A DNA stretch of 64,000 bases from Ancylobacter rudongensis (GCF_900100155.1 NZ_FMTP01000006.1:203501-267500), one strand, 5' to 3'. Numbered from the stretch's first letter, positions 37,333 to 47,701 are shown. Made by a program: numbers and translations. Notes: generated by a model not told the origin, from the sequence alone.

Positions 37333-39882
37333 ATGTATCCCACCTTCCGCTTACCGTCTTTCCCGACCCGCACCACCGCGCCGACCGCCTCGTCGCGGGT
37401 CGGCTGCCCAGTGGCGGGCGTCGCGCCGGTGCTTTGGGCGCTGTTTATGGCGCTGGCCCTGTTGTTCAGCGCCGGTGCCGGCTTCGCGCAGATCCCGCCG
37501 GAACAGCTGCAGGTGCAGCAGAAGCTGGAGGGCCAGCGCGCCATCGTCGACGGTGTGGAGGCGGCGTTGGGGCGCGACGGGCTGCGCTCGACCGACCTCG
37601 ATGATCTGCGCAACCGGCTGGACCCGGTGCGGACCGACCTGACCGCCGGCATCGCCCTGCTGGAGCCGCTGCTGTCCAACTTCAACCACAGGGTCAAGGA
37701 AATCGGCCCCAAGCCGGCCGAGGATGCGGCACCGGAAGACGCTTCCATCACCTCCGAGCGCGAGGCGCTGACCGCCCGCGCCACCGAGCTCGACGGCGTG
37801 CTCAAGCAGGCCAAGCTGCTGAAGGTGCGGGCGGACCAGCTCTCCGACCGCATCACCAGCCGGCGCCGGGCGCTGTTTACCGACACGCTGCTGGCGCGCT
37901 CCTACAGCATTTTCGATCCCTCGCTGTGGGTGCAGGCCGCGGCCGCCGTGCCGGTGGAACTGCGCGGCGTCAACTACCTGCTGAGCGACTGGGCCGCCTA
38001 TGCCAATGCGCGCATGCCGTTTCTCGGGCAGGTGGCGGTGGCCTTCGCCGCCTTGGTGATCGTGGCGCTGATCTTCCTGGCGCGCAGCATCCTTGCCCGG
38101 CCGCTGCACCGCGCAGAGCTTGGCGCGGCGGGCGAACCGCTCTCGCGCCTGCGCGCGTGCGGGCTTTCGGCGCTGGTGGCCATCCTGCGGATGGCGGCGG
38201 CGCCGCTGGCCGCCACCGCTGTTCTGGCCCTCCTCAACAATTTCGACCTGCTGCCCCCACGCGTGAATGAAATCGCGCAGGGGATACTGCTCGCGATCAC
38301 CATCATCGCGATCGGCATCGGCCTGCTCGACGGGGCTCTGGCGCCGCGCGAGCCCCAGCGCCGCGTGGTGCCGCTGTCGGACGAGATGGCCGGCCTGATC
38401 TTCCGCTACGCCTCGATCGGCCTCTGGATTCTGGCGACCACGGTGACGCTCGGCGCCTTCCACCGCGCTCTGGTCGTTCCGGTGCCGCTCTCGGTGGCGA
38501 CCAGCGCCGCCATGTCGCTGTGCCTCGTCCTGGTGGCCTCGCGCAGCATGCGCGCCCTCAACGCCCTGTCCGGCGACACGGACGAGGATGAGGGCAAGGC
38601 GGCGGATGGCAAGATCCCGGAGGGCAAGACTTCGGAGGGCAAGGCCGACGATGGTCGGGACGCCCGTTCCTACACCCTGCTCAACTGGATCAAGTTTCCC
38701 TTCTGGGTGCTGAACCTTGCCATTCTCGGTGCGCTGATCACCGGCTATGTCAGCTTCGCCGGCTTCCTGTCCTCGCGCGCGCTGATCGCCGTGGTCATGG
38801 CCGGCACGCTCTATCTCGTGGTGGCGCTGATCAATGCGCTGTTCGTCGATTCCCTCGCCACCGGCCCGAGGGCGCGCCATGCGGCCAAGACGCTCGGCAT
38901 AAGGCCGGCGAGCCTCGAACTGCTGTCGGTGCTGGTCGCCGGCGTGTTGAAGGCGGTGGCGATCATCGGCATCGTCATCGTGACGGTGGGCACCTTCGGC
39001 ACCTCGACCTCGGATTTCGCCGATCTGGCGAGCCGCGTCACGCTGGGCTTCACCATCGGCAGCTCGACCATCGCGCTTGGCGACATTCTGAGCGCGCTGC
39101 TGTTCCTGGTGATCGGCATCGTCATCGCCCGCGCGGTGCAGCGCTGGTTCGCGGTGGCCATCCTGCCGAAGACCGCCTTCGATCAGGGCCTGCAGAATTC
39201 CATCGCCACCATCATCGGCTATATCGGCTCGATCGCGGTGATCGCGATGGCGATGGGGCAGCTGGGGCTGAACCTGGAGAACATCGCCCTCGTCGCCGGT
39301 GCGCTCTCGGTCGGTATCGGTTTTGGCCTGCAATCCATCGTCTCGAACTTCGTCTCCGGGCTGATCCTGCTGGCCGAGCGGCCGATACGGGTCGGCGACA
39401 CCATCTCGGTGAAGGGCGAGGAGGGTTATGTGCGCCGCATCAGCGTGCGCGCGACCGAGATCGAGACCTTCGACCGCGCGGCGGTGCTGATCCCCAATTC
39501 CGACCTCATCACCGGCATGGTGAAGAACTTCACCCATGCCAACACAACCGGCCGGGTCATCGTGGCGGTGAATGTCGCCTATGACGCGGATGCCGACGAG
39601 GTGCGCGATATCCTGATCGGCTGCGCCTGCGACCACCCGCAGGTGCTGCGCTCGCCGCCGCCGCGCGTGTTCCTGATGGCGTTCGGCGACAGCTATCTGA
39701 AATTCGAGCTGCGCTGCGTGGTGGCGAATGTCGACTATGCCCTCACGGTGAAGAGCGACCTGCATTTCGCCGTGCTCGACCGGCTGAAAACGGCGAAGAT
39801 CGGCATTCCCTACACGCCCTGGAGCATCTATCGCGGCGGGCGGATCGGCGAGGAGCCGCCGGCCGGCGATGAGGACGGCTAG
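37333..39882 (+). CDS. DUF3772/MscS mechanosensitive channel-like protein
   Basis: About 849 residues. A signal peptide or first helix ends at GAGFAQIP. A periplasmic DUF3772 coiled-coil region (about 50-200) is followed by up to about ten transmembrane helices. The MscS core is GALSVGIGFGLQSIVSNFVSG (pore helix) and RPIRVGDTISVKGEEGYVRRISVRATEI (beta domain). Acts in the inner membrane as a pressure-relief channel or a sensor. A hydrophilic loop around residues 413-437 carries GK-ending repeats (EGKAADGK, EGKTSEGK), unusual for the family. Start at 37333 gives a normal N-terminus. Confidence 0.88.
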   Translation: MYPTFRLPSFPTRTTAPTASSRVGCPVAGVAPVLWALFMALALLFSAGAGFAQIPPEQLQVQQKLEGQRAIVDGVEAALGRDGLRSTDLDDLRNRLDPVRTDLTAGIALLEPLLSNFNHRVKEIGPKPAEDAAPEDASITSEREALTARATELDGVLKQAKLLKVRADQLSDRITSRRRALFTDTLLARSYSIFDPSLWVQAAAAVPVELRGVNYLLSDWAAYANARMPFLGQVAVAFAALVIVALIFLARSILARPLHRAELGAAGEPLSRLRACGLSALVAILRMAAAPLAATAVLALLNNFDLLPPRVNEIAQGILLAITIIAIGIGLLDGALAPREPQRRVVPLSDEMAGLIFRYASIGLWILATTVTLGAFHRALVVPVPLSVATSAAMSLCLVLVASRSMRALNALSGDTDEDEGKAADGKIPEGKTSEGKADDGRDARSYTLLNWIKFPFWVLNLAILGALITGYVSFAGFLSSRALIAVVMAGTLYLVVALINALFVDSLATGPRARHAAKTLGIRPASLELLSVLVAGVLKAVAIIGIVIVTVGTFGTSTSDFADLASRVTLGFTIGSSTIALGDILSALLFLVIGIVIARAVQRWFAVAILPKTAFDQGLQNSIATIIGYIGSIAVIAMAMGQLGLNLENIALVAGALSVGIGFGLQSIVSNFVSGLILLAERPIRVGDTISVKGEEGYVRRISVRATEIETFDRAAVLIPNSDLITGMVKNFTHANTTGRVIVAVNVAYDADADEVRDILIGCACDHPQVLRSPPPRVFLMAFGDSYLKFELRCVVANVDYALTVKSDLHFAVLDRLKTAKIGIPYTPWSIYRGGRIGEEPPAGDEDG

Positions 39883-40009
39883 GCATTTTCGCTGAACTCG
39901 GCGTCATCGGACCCGCGCGTTAGAGATTGGTTTACCGATCCGGGCGGATTCAATCGTGCCGGGTCCGGTTCGCGCCGTGCCTCCTCCGCTCCTCCTTGAG
40001 ACGAGTCGC

Positions 40010-40642
40010 ATGTCCACCTTCCTGCTGAAGCGCCTTGCCGGTCTGCTGCTGGTGCCCCTGATGCTCGCGGCCTGCGCCGCCGGGCCGACCACGGCGCCGG
40101 TGGACGAGACCTTCTATGCCAACATCGCCAAGGGCGGCGCGCTCGACCCGCAGGCGGCCGCCGCGCTGATCAGCGACTACCGGCGCGGGCGCGGCCTGCC
40201 GGCCGTCACCATCGATCCGGTGCTGATGAATGTCGCCGAGCGCCAGGCCAAGTCCATGGCGGCGGCGGACCAGCTCTCGCACAATATTGGCGGGCGCGGG
40301 CTGACCACGCGGCTGAAGGCGGCAGGGTTCAGCGGGCTGAAGGCGGCCGAGAATGTCGGCGCCGGCTACCACACCCTGGCCGAGGCGTTCTCGGGCTGGC
40401 GGGATTCGCCCTCGCACAACAAGAACATGCTGCTGTCGGGCGCCACCCGCCTCGGCATCGCCGCTGTGCGCTCCCCGCGCAGCAAGTACAGCGTCTACTG
40501 GGCGATGGTGATCGCGGTGCCGGACCCGAAGGTCGAGGCCGCTGCAGAGGCGGCCGCGAACCCGGCTGGCGCGAGCGCCAGCGCACCGGCGGCGGGCGGC
40601 ACGCAGGTGCTGCTCAATGGCGCGCCGCTCCCGACCCAATAG
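40010..40642 (+). CDS. CAP-domain lipoprotein
   Basis: 210 residues. A lipobox LAAC at about 19-22 follows a hydrophobic signal, so it should be lipid-anchored. The CAP/SCP fold shows ALISDYRRGRGLPAVTIDPVL, AENVGAGYHTLAEAFSGWRDSPSHNKNML and VYWAMVIA. The His-Glu-Glu-His style site is partly visible as AENV and SPSHNKN. Role in the envelope unknown. The C-terminal tail is low-complexity and Ala-rich. The ATG at 40010 was chosen because the lipobox signal begins there. Confidence 0.85.
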   Translation: MSTFLLKRLAGLLLVPLMLAACAAGPTTAPVDETFYANIAKGGALDPQAAAALISDYRRGRGLPAVTIDPVLMNVAERQAKSMAAADQLSHNIGGRGLTTRLKAAGFSGLKAAENVGAGYHTLAEAFSGWRDSPSHNKNMLLSGATRLGIAAVRSPRSKYSVYWAMVIAVPDPKVEAAAEAAANPAGASASAPAAGGTQVLLNGAPLPTQ

Positions 40643-40677
40643 GCCGCGAAGGGCGCCAAGCGCTCAGCGCCGGAGAG

Positions 40678-41805
<1,128 letters not shown>

Positions 41806-41865
41806 GTGCGAAATCCTGTTCGGGCGCGTGGGCGCCACGGTCACGCGAGGCCCGGCGCGCCCACT

Positions 41866-43314
41866 CTATTGCGGCGGGGGCGGAACAGCGAGAGTGGTCG
41901 GCGCGGCGCCCGGCCCTGCCGCCGGATTGGCGGCCGGCTTCGGCGCGGGCTTGGTCGCCGGTTTCGACGCCGGCTTGGCGGGGGCGCCGCCTGCGGGCGA
42001 GGCCTGCGCGGTGGCCGGCTTGGGCTTCGGTTTGGGCTTCGGCTTGGGCGCGGCAGCCGGGGCGGAGGGATCGGCGGGGTCGATGATCGCCGTCGTCTGC
42101 CCCTTCTTGTCGCCCGGCTTCTTCGCCGTGGCGGGCTTCTTCGGCGCCGGCGGCGCGGGATAGGCGGCGGCGAGCGCCTCGGCGCTGGGGAACGGCCCGA
42201 CGAACACCTCGACCGGCGGCATGGAGGGCGGCAGCTTCTGCAGCAGGCTGGCGCCTGTCACGGTGCCGTCGAGCCGGGCCATGCCGGCGGCGACAAAGCC
42301 GGTGGGCGCCGGGCCGCTGTCGTCATCGGCCTCGGAGGCGGTGTTCTTGCGCTTGCCGCCGCAGACCTGTTCGCGCATGTCGGTGGGCGGACCGGCCTCG
42401 TTGCGCAGCGATTCCACCGAGGGGGCGAGCGCGCCGAACACGTTGCCGGACTGCTGGAAGCCGCGCTCCAGCAGCAGGGCGGCCTGCTCGGTGCGGGCCT
42501 TGCCGGATTCGGTGCCGAGCACCACGACGAGAAGATGCCGGTTGCCGCGGGTGGCGCTGGCCACAAGGTTGAAGCCGGAGGCGCAGATGAAGCCGGTCTT
42601 CATGCCGTCGGCGCCGGGATAGCGGTCGATCAGCTTGTTGTAGCTGCGGATGACCGCCGGGCCGATCTTGATCGCCGGAATGCGGAACAGGTCGGCCTGC
42701 TCGGGAAAATTGAGGAAGATGGCGCGGGCGAGGATGGCGAGGTCGCGCGCGGTAGACACCTGCGCCGGGTCGGGCAGCCCGTTCGGGTTGGCGTAATGGG
42801 TGCCGGTCATGCCGAGTTCGGCGGCGGTGGCGTTCATCTCGTCGATGAAGGCGGGCAGGTTGCCGCTGACGCCTTCGGCGAGCACCACGGCGATGTCGTT
42901 GGCCGACTTCACCAGCATCATCTTCAGCGCGTTGTCGACCGTCACCTGGGTGCCGGCCTTGAACCCCATCTTGGAGGGCTTCTGCGTCGTCGCGAAGTCG
43001 GAAACGGTGATCAGCGTCTCCGGTGTCAGCCGGCCGGCGCGGATGGCCTTGAAGGTGACATAGGCGGTCATCAGCTTGGTGACGGAGGCGGGGTACCAGG
43101 GCTTGGTGGCTTCCTCCGCCAGCAGCACCTTGCCACTGTCGACCTCGATGACCAGCGCCGGTGTGGCGCGCGCCGCCAGCGGTGCGAGCAGCGCGGCACT
43201 GAGAAGCCCGGCCACGAGCCAGGCGCGGCGGGGGCGGAACAGGGAAAGGTTCAGCACGCTTCCAATATCCGTTTCAGACCGGGGGCGGCGGGCCAGGCCG
43301 GCCCGAGAAGGCAT
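41866..43314 (-). CDS. D-alanyl-D-alanine carboxypeptidase (penicillin-binding protein)
   Basis: About 482 residues, SxLYGN-family DD-carboxypeptidase that trims pentapeptides in peptidoglycan. The active-site triad of motifs is present: SVTK (PASVTKL), SAN (VKSANDIAV) and KTG (GMKTGF). A signal peptide ends near LAARA. The last 130 residues are a Pro/Lys/Ala-rich tail with KPKPKPKPKP repeats after a short conserved PPVEVFVGPFPS block that may be a degenerate SPOR-like domain. ATG at 43314 follows AGGGG; the GTG at 43257 would give a shorter signal peptide and is a real alternative. Confidence 0.85.
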   Translation of the reverse strand: MPSRAGLARRPRSETDIGSVLNLSLFRPRRAWLVAGLLSAALLAPLAARATPALVIEVDSGKVLLAEEATKPWYPASVTKLMTAYVTFKAIRAGRLTPETLITVSDFATTQKPSKMGFKAGTQVTVDNALKMMLVKSANDIAVVLAEGVSGNLPAFIDEMNATAAELGMTGTHYANPNGLPDPAQVSTARDLAILARAIFLNFPEQADLFRIPAIKIGPAVIRSYNKLIDRYPGADGMKTGFICASGFNLVASATRGNRHLLVVVLGTESGKARTEQAALLLERGFQQSGNVFGALAPSVESLRNEAGPPTDMREQVCGGKRKNTASEADDDSGPAPTGFVAAGMARLDGTVTGASLLQKLPPSMPPVEVFVGPFPSAEALAAAYPAPPAPKKPATAKKPGDKKGQTTAIIDPADPSAPAAAPKPKPKPKPKPATAQASPAGGAPAKPASKPATKPAPKPAANPAAGPGAAPTTLAVPPPPQ

Positions 43315-43456
43315 TTCGCCCCTTGCATAACCCGAACCCTGCGGCGGCGCAAAAGGCAAAGCCCGGTCGCGGGATCACACCGGCGCCATCCGATACGCAC
43401 ACTGCCGCACAGGCTTCACGTAATTGGTTCTAGAATCGACGGATGAGTGATTCGGC

Positions 43457-43888
43457 ATGAGCGATTCGATCCGCCGCCTGCACGCCGCCGTGGCCGCGAC
43501 GAAGAAGGGGACCAACCCTTCGCCGCGAACGCAGAAGCTGTTCCGCAAGGGCCGGGCGGCGATGGCGAAGAAGGTGGCCGAGGAGGCGGTGGAGGTGGCG
43601 CTGGACGGCGTGATCGGCGACCGCGCCGCCACCGTGCGCGAGAGCGCCGACCTCCTCTACAATCTCGTCGTGCTGTGGGTCGAACTCGGCATCGAGCCCG
43701 AGGATGTATGGGCGGAGATGCGCCGGCGCGAGAAGCTGCTCGGCATGGCCGAGAAGATGCCCAAGCGCCGGTCAGCATCCGGCAAGGATGCGCCGCTCTT
43801 CGAGGCAGGGGTGGCCGCCCGGCCGCTTTTGTGGGACATCGCCGACGGCGCCGCTCCGCTTCCCGACATGCCGCGCCGGCGCCCCTAG
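43457..43888 (+). CDS. stand-alone HisE-like (phosphoribosyl-ATP pyrophosphatase family) protein
   Basis: 143 residues. The MazG-like nucleotide pyrophosphatase core matches HisE: LFRKGRAAMAKKVAEEAVEVAL with the EE of the metal site, GDRAATVRESADLLYNLVVLW with the later ESAD. The C-terminal 50 residues are extra and unlike HisE. No other histidine gene is near. It may hydrolyse phosphoribosyl-ATP or another nucleoside triphosphate. Start at 43457; a five-codon frame begins just upstream and could be a leader. Confidence 0.75.
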   Translation: MSDSIRRLHAAVAATKKGTNPSPRTQKLFRKGRAAMAKKVAEEAVEVALDGVIGDRAATVRESADLLYNLVVLWVELGIEPEDVWAEMRRREKLLGMAEKMPKRRSASGKDAPLFEAGVAARPLLWDIADGAAPLPDMPRRRP

Positions 43889-43991
43889 AGCATGTCCGGT
43901 GAGAGCCGTTTCGCCTGATGTGCCCGAGGTTCTCGTCTTTAGCTGTTTTGTTCACGCGAACCGGAGCCCATTTCGGCCGAAAATGCCCTAG
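43886..43991. repeat. Rhizobiales-type interspersed repeat
   Basis: Begins TAGAGCATGTCCGGTGAGAG and ends TTCGGCCGAAAATGCCCTAG, with TTCACGCGAACCGGA at 43951-43965. The TTCACGCGAACCGG core and CTAG end are typical of dispersed elements in this order. It shares 15 exact bases with the copy at 22025-22115. It sits between the HisE-like gene and yqaA; no gene is inside. Confidence 0.7.
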
Positions 43992-44063
43992 CCGCCGCTC
44001 CGCCGTCTTTCCTTGCCGCCAGGCGGTCGTTCCGCCAGGCCCTTGTTCACGTCAGGCCGTTTC

Positions 44064-44645
44064 ATGCTGCGCCGCCTTTACCAGTGGGTCATCGATCTCG
44101 CAGAGCGGCGTTCCGCGCCCTGGGCGCTGGCCGCCGTGTCCTTTGCCGAAAGCTCGTTCTTCCCTGTGCCGCCCGACATCATGCTGGTGCCGATGTGCCT
44201 CGCCCGGCCCCGGCTCGCCTGGTGGTACGCAAGCCTCTGCACCCTCGCCTCGGTGCTCGGCGGGCTGGCCGGCTATGCCATCGGCGCGCTGCTCTATGAT
44301 TCGCTCGGCCTCTGGCTGATCAACCTCTATGGCTACGGCGCCCGGGTGGATGCCTTCACCGAGGCCTATCAGCGCTATGGCCACTGGATCATTCTCATCA
44401 AGGGACTGACCCCGATCCCCTACAAGGTGGTGACGATCACCTCGGGCTTCGCCCATTACAGCCTGTTCTGGTTCGTGGTGCTCTCGGTCATCACAAGGGG
44501 GCTGCGCTTCTTTATGGTGGCGGGGCTGCTGTATTGGGTCGGCCCCTCGGCGCGTGCCTTCATCGAGGAACGGCTCGGCCTGGTGACGGCGGCGTTCGCC
44601 GTGCTGGTGGTTGGCGGGGTTTTGGCGGCGGTGTACCTGTTCTGA
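44064..44645 (+). CDS. YqaA family (DedA/VTT-like) membrane protein
   Basis: 193 residues with about five hydrophobic helices. SFAESSFFPVPPDIMLVPM and KGLTPIPYKVVTITSGFAHY are the two re-entrant loop motifs of the SNARE-associated/VTT superfamily. VTT proteins move lipids or act in envelope homeostasis. The ATG at 44064 was preferred over an earlier in-frame start because homology begins there. Single gene, convergent with cysW. Confidence 0.87.
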   Translation: MLRRLYQWVIDLAERRSAPWALAAVSFAESSFFPVPPDIMLVPMCLARPRLAWWYASLCTLASVLGGLAGYAIGALLYDSLGLWLINLYGYGARVDAFTEAYQRYGHWIILIKGLTPIPYKVVTITSGFAHYSLFWFVVLSVITRGLRFFMVAGLLYWVGPSARAFIEERLGLVTAAFAVLVVGGVLAAVYLF

Positions 44646-44657
44646 CAGCCCTCCCGA

Positions 44658-44697
44658 CGTCATCCCGGACGCCGCGCAGGGGCGAGCTGGGATGACG
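44658..44697. repeat. CATCCCGGA-type interspersed palindrome, copy 2
   Basis: CGTCATCCCGG pairs with a mirror ending GGGATGACG over a GC-rich middle. It lies between the converging yqaA and cysW genes and may stop transcription from either side. Related to 731-763 and 61687-61724. Confidence 0.65.
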
Positions 44698-44706
44698 GAG
44701 TGGAAA

Positions 44707-45540
44707 TCAGTGCCCGCCGCTGCGGCCGAGACGGGCTTCCAGCAGCGTCTTCGCCAGCAACGTCACGATGGCGAGCAAGGCCAGCAGCGAGGCCACGGCG
44801 AAGGACGCCTGGAACTGGTACTCGTTGTAGAGAATCTCGACCTGCAGCGGGATGGTGTTGGTCTCCCCCCGCACATGGCCCGACACCACCGAGACCGCGC
44901 CGAACTCGCCCATGGCGCGGGCGTTGCACAGCAGCACGCCATAAAGCAGCGCCCATTTTATGTTGGGCAGGGTGACGCGGGAGAACACCCGCCAGCCGCC
45001 GGCGCCGAGCGTGACCGCCGCCTCCTCTTCGACCGTGCCCTGCTCCTGCATCAGCGGGATCAGCTCGCGCGCGACGAAGGGAAAGGTGACGAAGATCGTC
45101 GCCAGCGTGATGCCGGGCCAGGAGAAGATGATCTTCCAGCCATTGTCGATCAGCCACGGGCCGAAATAGCCCTGCGCGCCGAACAGCAGCACGAAGACGA
45201 GGCCGGCGACGACCGGGGAGACCGAGAAGGGCAGGTCGATCAGGGTGATGAGGAAGCTCTTGCCGGGGAATTCGAACTTGGTGATGGCCCAGGCCATGAC
45301 CAGGCCCATCACCGTGTTGGCGGTGAGCGACAGTGCCGTGACGAGAAGCGTGAGGCGCACCGCCGCCAGCGCGTCGGGCTCGACCAGGGCGTCGAGATAG
45401 GCGTCCCAACCCTTCACGAACGCCTGCGCGAAGACCGCGACCAGCGGCAGCACGATCAGCAGGCCGACAAAGGCGACGGCGAGTGCGATGAGGAGGACCT
45501 TGACGAGGCCGGGCTCATCACGGACGGGAGCAGCGCTCAT
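44707..45540 (-). CDS. cysW: sulfate ABC transporter permease CysW
   Basis: 277 residues, six helices. One of two permeases of the sulfate/thiosulfate importer. The EAA loop [22 protein letters not shown] docks the ATPase. [29 protein letters not shown] is the CysW signature after it. Its ATG overlaps the cysT stop (ATGA), so translation is coupled. No cysA follows: the next gene downstream is the convergent yqaA. Confidence 0.93.
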   Translation of the reverse strand: MSAAPVRDEPGLVKVLLIALAVAFVGLLIVLPLVAVFAQAFVKGWDAYLDALVEPDALAAVRLTLLVTALSLTANTVMGLVMAWAITKFEFPGKSFLITLIDLPFSVSPVVAGLVFVLLFGAQGYFGPWLIDNGWKIIFSWPGITLATIFVTFPFVARELIPLMQEQGTVEEEAAVTLGAGGWRVFSRVTLPNIKWALLYGVLLCNARAMGEFGAVSVVSGHVRGETNTIPLQVEILYNEYQFQASFAVASLLALLAIVTLLAKTLLEARLGRSGGH

Positions 45541-46475
45541 GCCAGCCTCCCGGTGCGGGCCTGCGACCAGCGCTGCAGGCCGTTGACGACGAACAGCAGC
45601 AGGAAGGACGCCACCAGCATCGTCGCCGCAATCGCGGTGGCGTCGGCATAGCGGAACTCTTCCAGCCGGATGACGATGAGCAGCGGGGCGATTTCCGACA
45701 CGTTCGGCAGGTTGCCGGCGATGAAGATCACCGAGCCATATTCGCCGACCGCGCGGGCGAAGGCGAGGGCGAAGCCGGTGAGGAAGGCCGGCAGCACCGC
45801 CGGGGCGATGACACGCCGGATCGTCGTCCAGCGGCCGGCGCCGAGGGTGGCGGCGGCCTCCTCCAGACCGTGGTCGAGGTCTTCCAGCACCGGCTGGACC
45901 GTGCGCACCACAAAGGGCAAGCCTATGAAAATCAACGCGATCAATATGCCGAGCGGCGTGAAGGCGACCTTGATGCCGAGCGGGGCGAGCAGGGCGCCGA
46001 TCCAGCCATTCTCGGCATAGAGCGAGGTGAGCGCGATGCCGGCCACCGCCGTGGGCAGGGCGAAGGGAATGTCGACCAGCGCGTCGAGCACCCGGCGTCC
46101 GGGGAACTCATAACGCACCAGCGCCCAGACGATGACCGCGCCGAGCACCAGATTGATGCTCGCGGCGGCGAGCGAGAGGCCGAAGGAAATCTTCAGCGCG
46201 TTCAATGTTCTAGGAGAAGTGAGGATGGCGAAAAGCCGCTCCGGCGGCAGTTCCGCCGTCTTCAGGAACAGCGCCGCCAGCGGGATCAGCACCACCAGCG
46301 ACAGCCAGAGCAGGGTCAGCCCCAGCGTGAGGCCGAAGCCGGGAATGACGCTCCGGCCGCGCCCCGCGGGGGGCGGGGGCAGGGTGCCGACAAGGGTAGG
46401 GCGATCCAGCGTCGTCTCGCTCAAGGCGGTGCTCCGGCGGGGTGTGGTCACGGCGCAGGCCGCGCCTTGCGGCAC
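45537..46475 (-). CDS. cysT: sulfate ABC transporter permease CysT
   Basis: About 312 residues, six helices, permease partner of Cys[19 protein letters not shown] and the EAA loop [19 protein letters not shown] are diagnostic, as is [17 protein letters not shown]. The start is uncertain. GTG at 46475 is used; a second GTG eight codons in and a TTG (LSETTLDRP) are alternatives, since the first 25 residues are not conserved. Also known as cysU. Confidence 0.9.
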   Translation of the reverse strand: MPQGAACAVTTPRRSTALSETTLDRPTLVGTLPPPPAGRGRSVIPGFGLTLGLTLLWLSLVVLIPLAALFLKTAELPPERLFAILTSPRTLNALKISFGLSLAAASINLVLGAVIVWALVRYEFPGRRVLDALVDIPFALPTAVAGIALTSLYAENGWIGALLAPLGIKVAFTPLGILIALIFIGLPFVVRTVQPVLEDLDHGLEEAAATLGAGRWTTIRRVIAPAVLPAFLTGFALAFARAVGEYGSVIFIAGNLPNVSEIAPLLIVIRLEEFRYADATAIAATMLVASFLLLFVVNGLQRWSQARTGRLA

Positions 46476-46487
46476 GGCCTGAGGGGG

Positions 46488-46530
46488 GACGATGAGGACG
46501 ATTGGGAGGACGATGAGGAGGACGATGAGG
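46488..46530. repeat. GACGATGAG short tandem repeat
   Basis: Four imperfect copies of a 9-12 base unit (GACGATGAG, GACGATTGGGAG, GACGATGAG, GAGGACGATGAG) lie between the sbp stop and the cysT start. Such a tract could vary in copy number and alter the spacing between sbp and cysT. Confidence 0.6.
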
Positions 46531-46568
46531 TCGATCAGGCCGAAAAGAACGATTCCGGCCGGCCCGCC

Positions 46569-47606
46569 TCAGTTGGAATAGATCTGGTCGAACACGCCGC
46601 CATCGGAAAAGTGGGTCTGCTGCGCCTTGCGCCAGCCGCCAAAGGCGGGATCGTCAATGGTCACCAGCTCGACCTTGGGGAACACTGCCTCGAACGCCTT
46701 GGCGACCTCGGGGTCGCGCGGGCGGTAAAAATTCTCCGCCGCCAGCGTCTGGCCCTCCTTGGAGTAGAGCAGCTTGAGATAGGCCTCGGCCACCTCGGCC
46801 GTCCCCTTGCGCGCGACATTCCTGTCGACCACCGCCACCGGCGGCTCGGCGAGGATGGAGAGCGAGGGGACGACGATGTCGAACTTGTCGTCGCCGAACT
46901 CCTTCTTCGACAGGAACGCCTCGTTCTCCCAAGCCAGCAGCACGTCGCCGACGCCGCGCTCGGTGAAGGTGACGGTGGAGCCGCGCGCCCCGGTGTCCAG
47001 CACCGGAACGTGCTTGTAGATTTCGCCGACGAAGTCCTTCGCCTTGGCCTCGTCGCCGCTGTTCTGCTTCAGCGCATAGGCCCAGGCGGCGAGGTAGTTC
47101 CAGCGGGCGCCGCCCGAGGTCTTCGGGTTGGGGGTGATGACCTGCACGTCGGGCTTGGTGAGGTCGTTCCAGTCCTTGATGCCCTTCGGGTTGCCCTTGC
47201 GCACCAGGAACACGATGGTCGAGGTGTAGGGCGCGGCATTGTCCGGCAGGCGCTTCTGCCAGTCCTTGGCCAGGAAGCCCCGGTCGGCGATGGCGTCGAT
47301 GTCATAGGCCAGCGCCAGGGTGACGATATCGGCGTCCAGCCCGTCGATCACCGAGCGGGCCTGCTTGCCCGAGCCGCCATGCGAGGTCTTGATCTCGACG
47401 CTCTTGCCGGTCTCGGCCTTGTAGCGCGCGGCGAACAGCTTGTTGAACTGGGAATAAAGCTCGCGGGTGGGGTCGTAGGAGACGTTGAGCAGCGTCACGT
47501 CGGCCGCGCGGGCTACGGGAGCGTAGGCGAGCGGCGCCGCCAATGCGGCGATGAGCGCGGCGGCAGCCACGGGCTTGAAATTGAATGACATGAAACGGAA
47601 GGACAT
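46569..47606 (-). CDS. sbp: sulfate-binding periplasmic protein
   Basis: 345 residues. Signal peptide to APVARA (about residue 34). The mature protein captures sulfate and delivers it to CysTW. The ligand-binding motifs [13 protein letters not shown] and [12 protein letters not shown] are intact, and the later [19 protein letters not shown] and the C-terminal GVFDQIY match Sbp/CysP. The ATG at 47606 follows GGGGAGA by seven bases. First gene of sbp-cysT-cysW, with an AT-rich putative promoter upstream. Confidence 0.93.
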   Translation of the reverse strand: MSFRFMSFNFKPVAAAALIAALAAPLAYAPVARAADVTLLNVSYDPTRELYSQFNKLFAARYKAETGKSVEIKTSHGGSGKQARSVIDGLDADIVTLALAYDIDAIADRGFLAKDWQKRLPDNAAPYTSTIVFLVRKGNPKGIKDWNDLTKPDVQVITPNPKTSGGARWNYLAAWAYALKQNSGDEAKAKDFVGEIYKHVPVLDTGARGSTVTFTERGVGDVLLAWENEAFLSKKEFGDDKFDIVVPSLSILAEPPVAVVDRNVARKGTAEVAEAYLKLLYSKEGQTLAAENFYRPRDPEVAKAFEAVFPKVELVTIDDPAFGGWRKAQQTHFSDGGVFDQIYSN

Positions 47607-47677
47607 GGGCAATCTCCCCGGCAGCGCGGTGGCACTGGTGCATGTGATGGGGAGAGGTTTTCACGGCTGGGAGCGGC

Positions 47678-47701
47678 GGTCAATATTAAATCTACCGAAT
47701 T
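47678..47701 (-). promoter_or_regulatory. AT-rich motif upstream of sbp, shared with the cys operon
   Basis: On the minus strand it begins AATT and ends AATATTGACC. It shares 16 of 24 positions in a gap-free alignment with 61424-61447 upstream of the DUF2849-cysI operon. It stands out in GC-rich surroundings 72 bases before the sbp ATG. It could be the -10 region plus a sulfur-regulator site (CysB-like); the regulator is inference. Confidence 0.45.

Noticed and set aside
43889..44063. A short coding gene between the HisE-like gene and yqaA
   Set aside because: The stretch is occupied by an interspersed repeat; the frames over it have no ribosome site or similarity.
45870..47588. A plus-strand frame with a DDEDDWEDDEEDD acidic run
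   Set aside because: The acidic run is only the GACGATGAG tandem repeat read in one frame; the rest is antisense to sbp and cysT.
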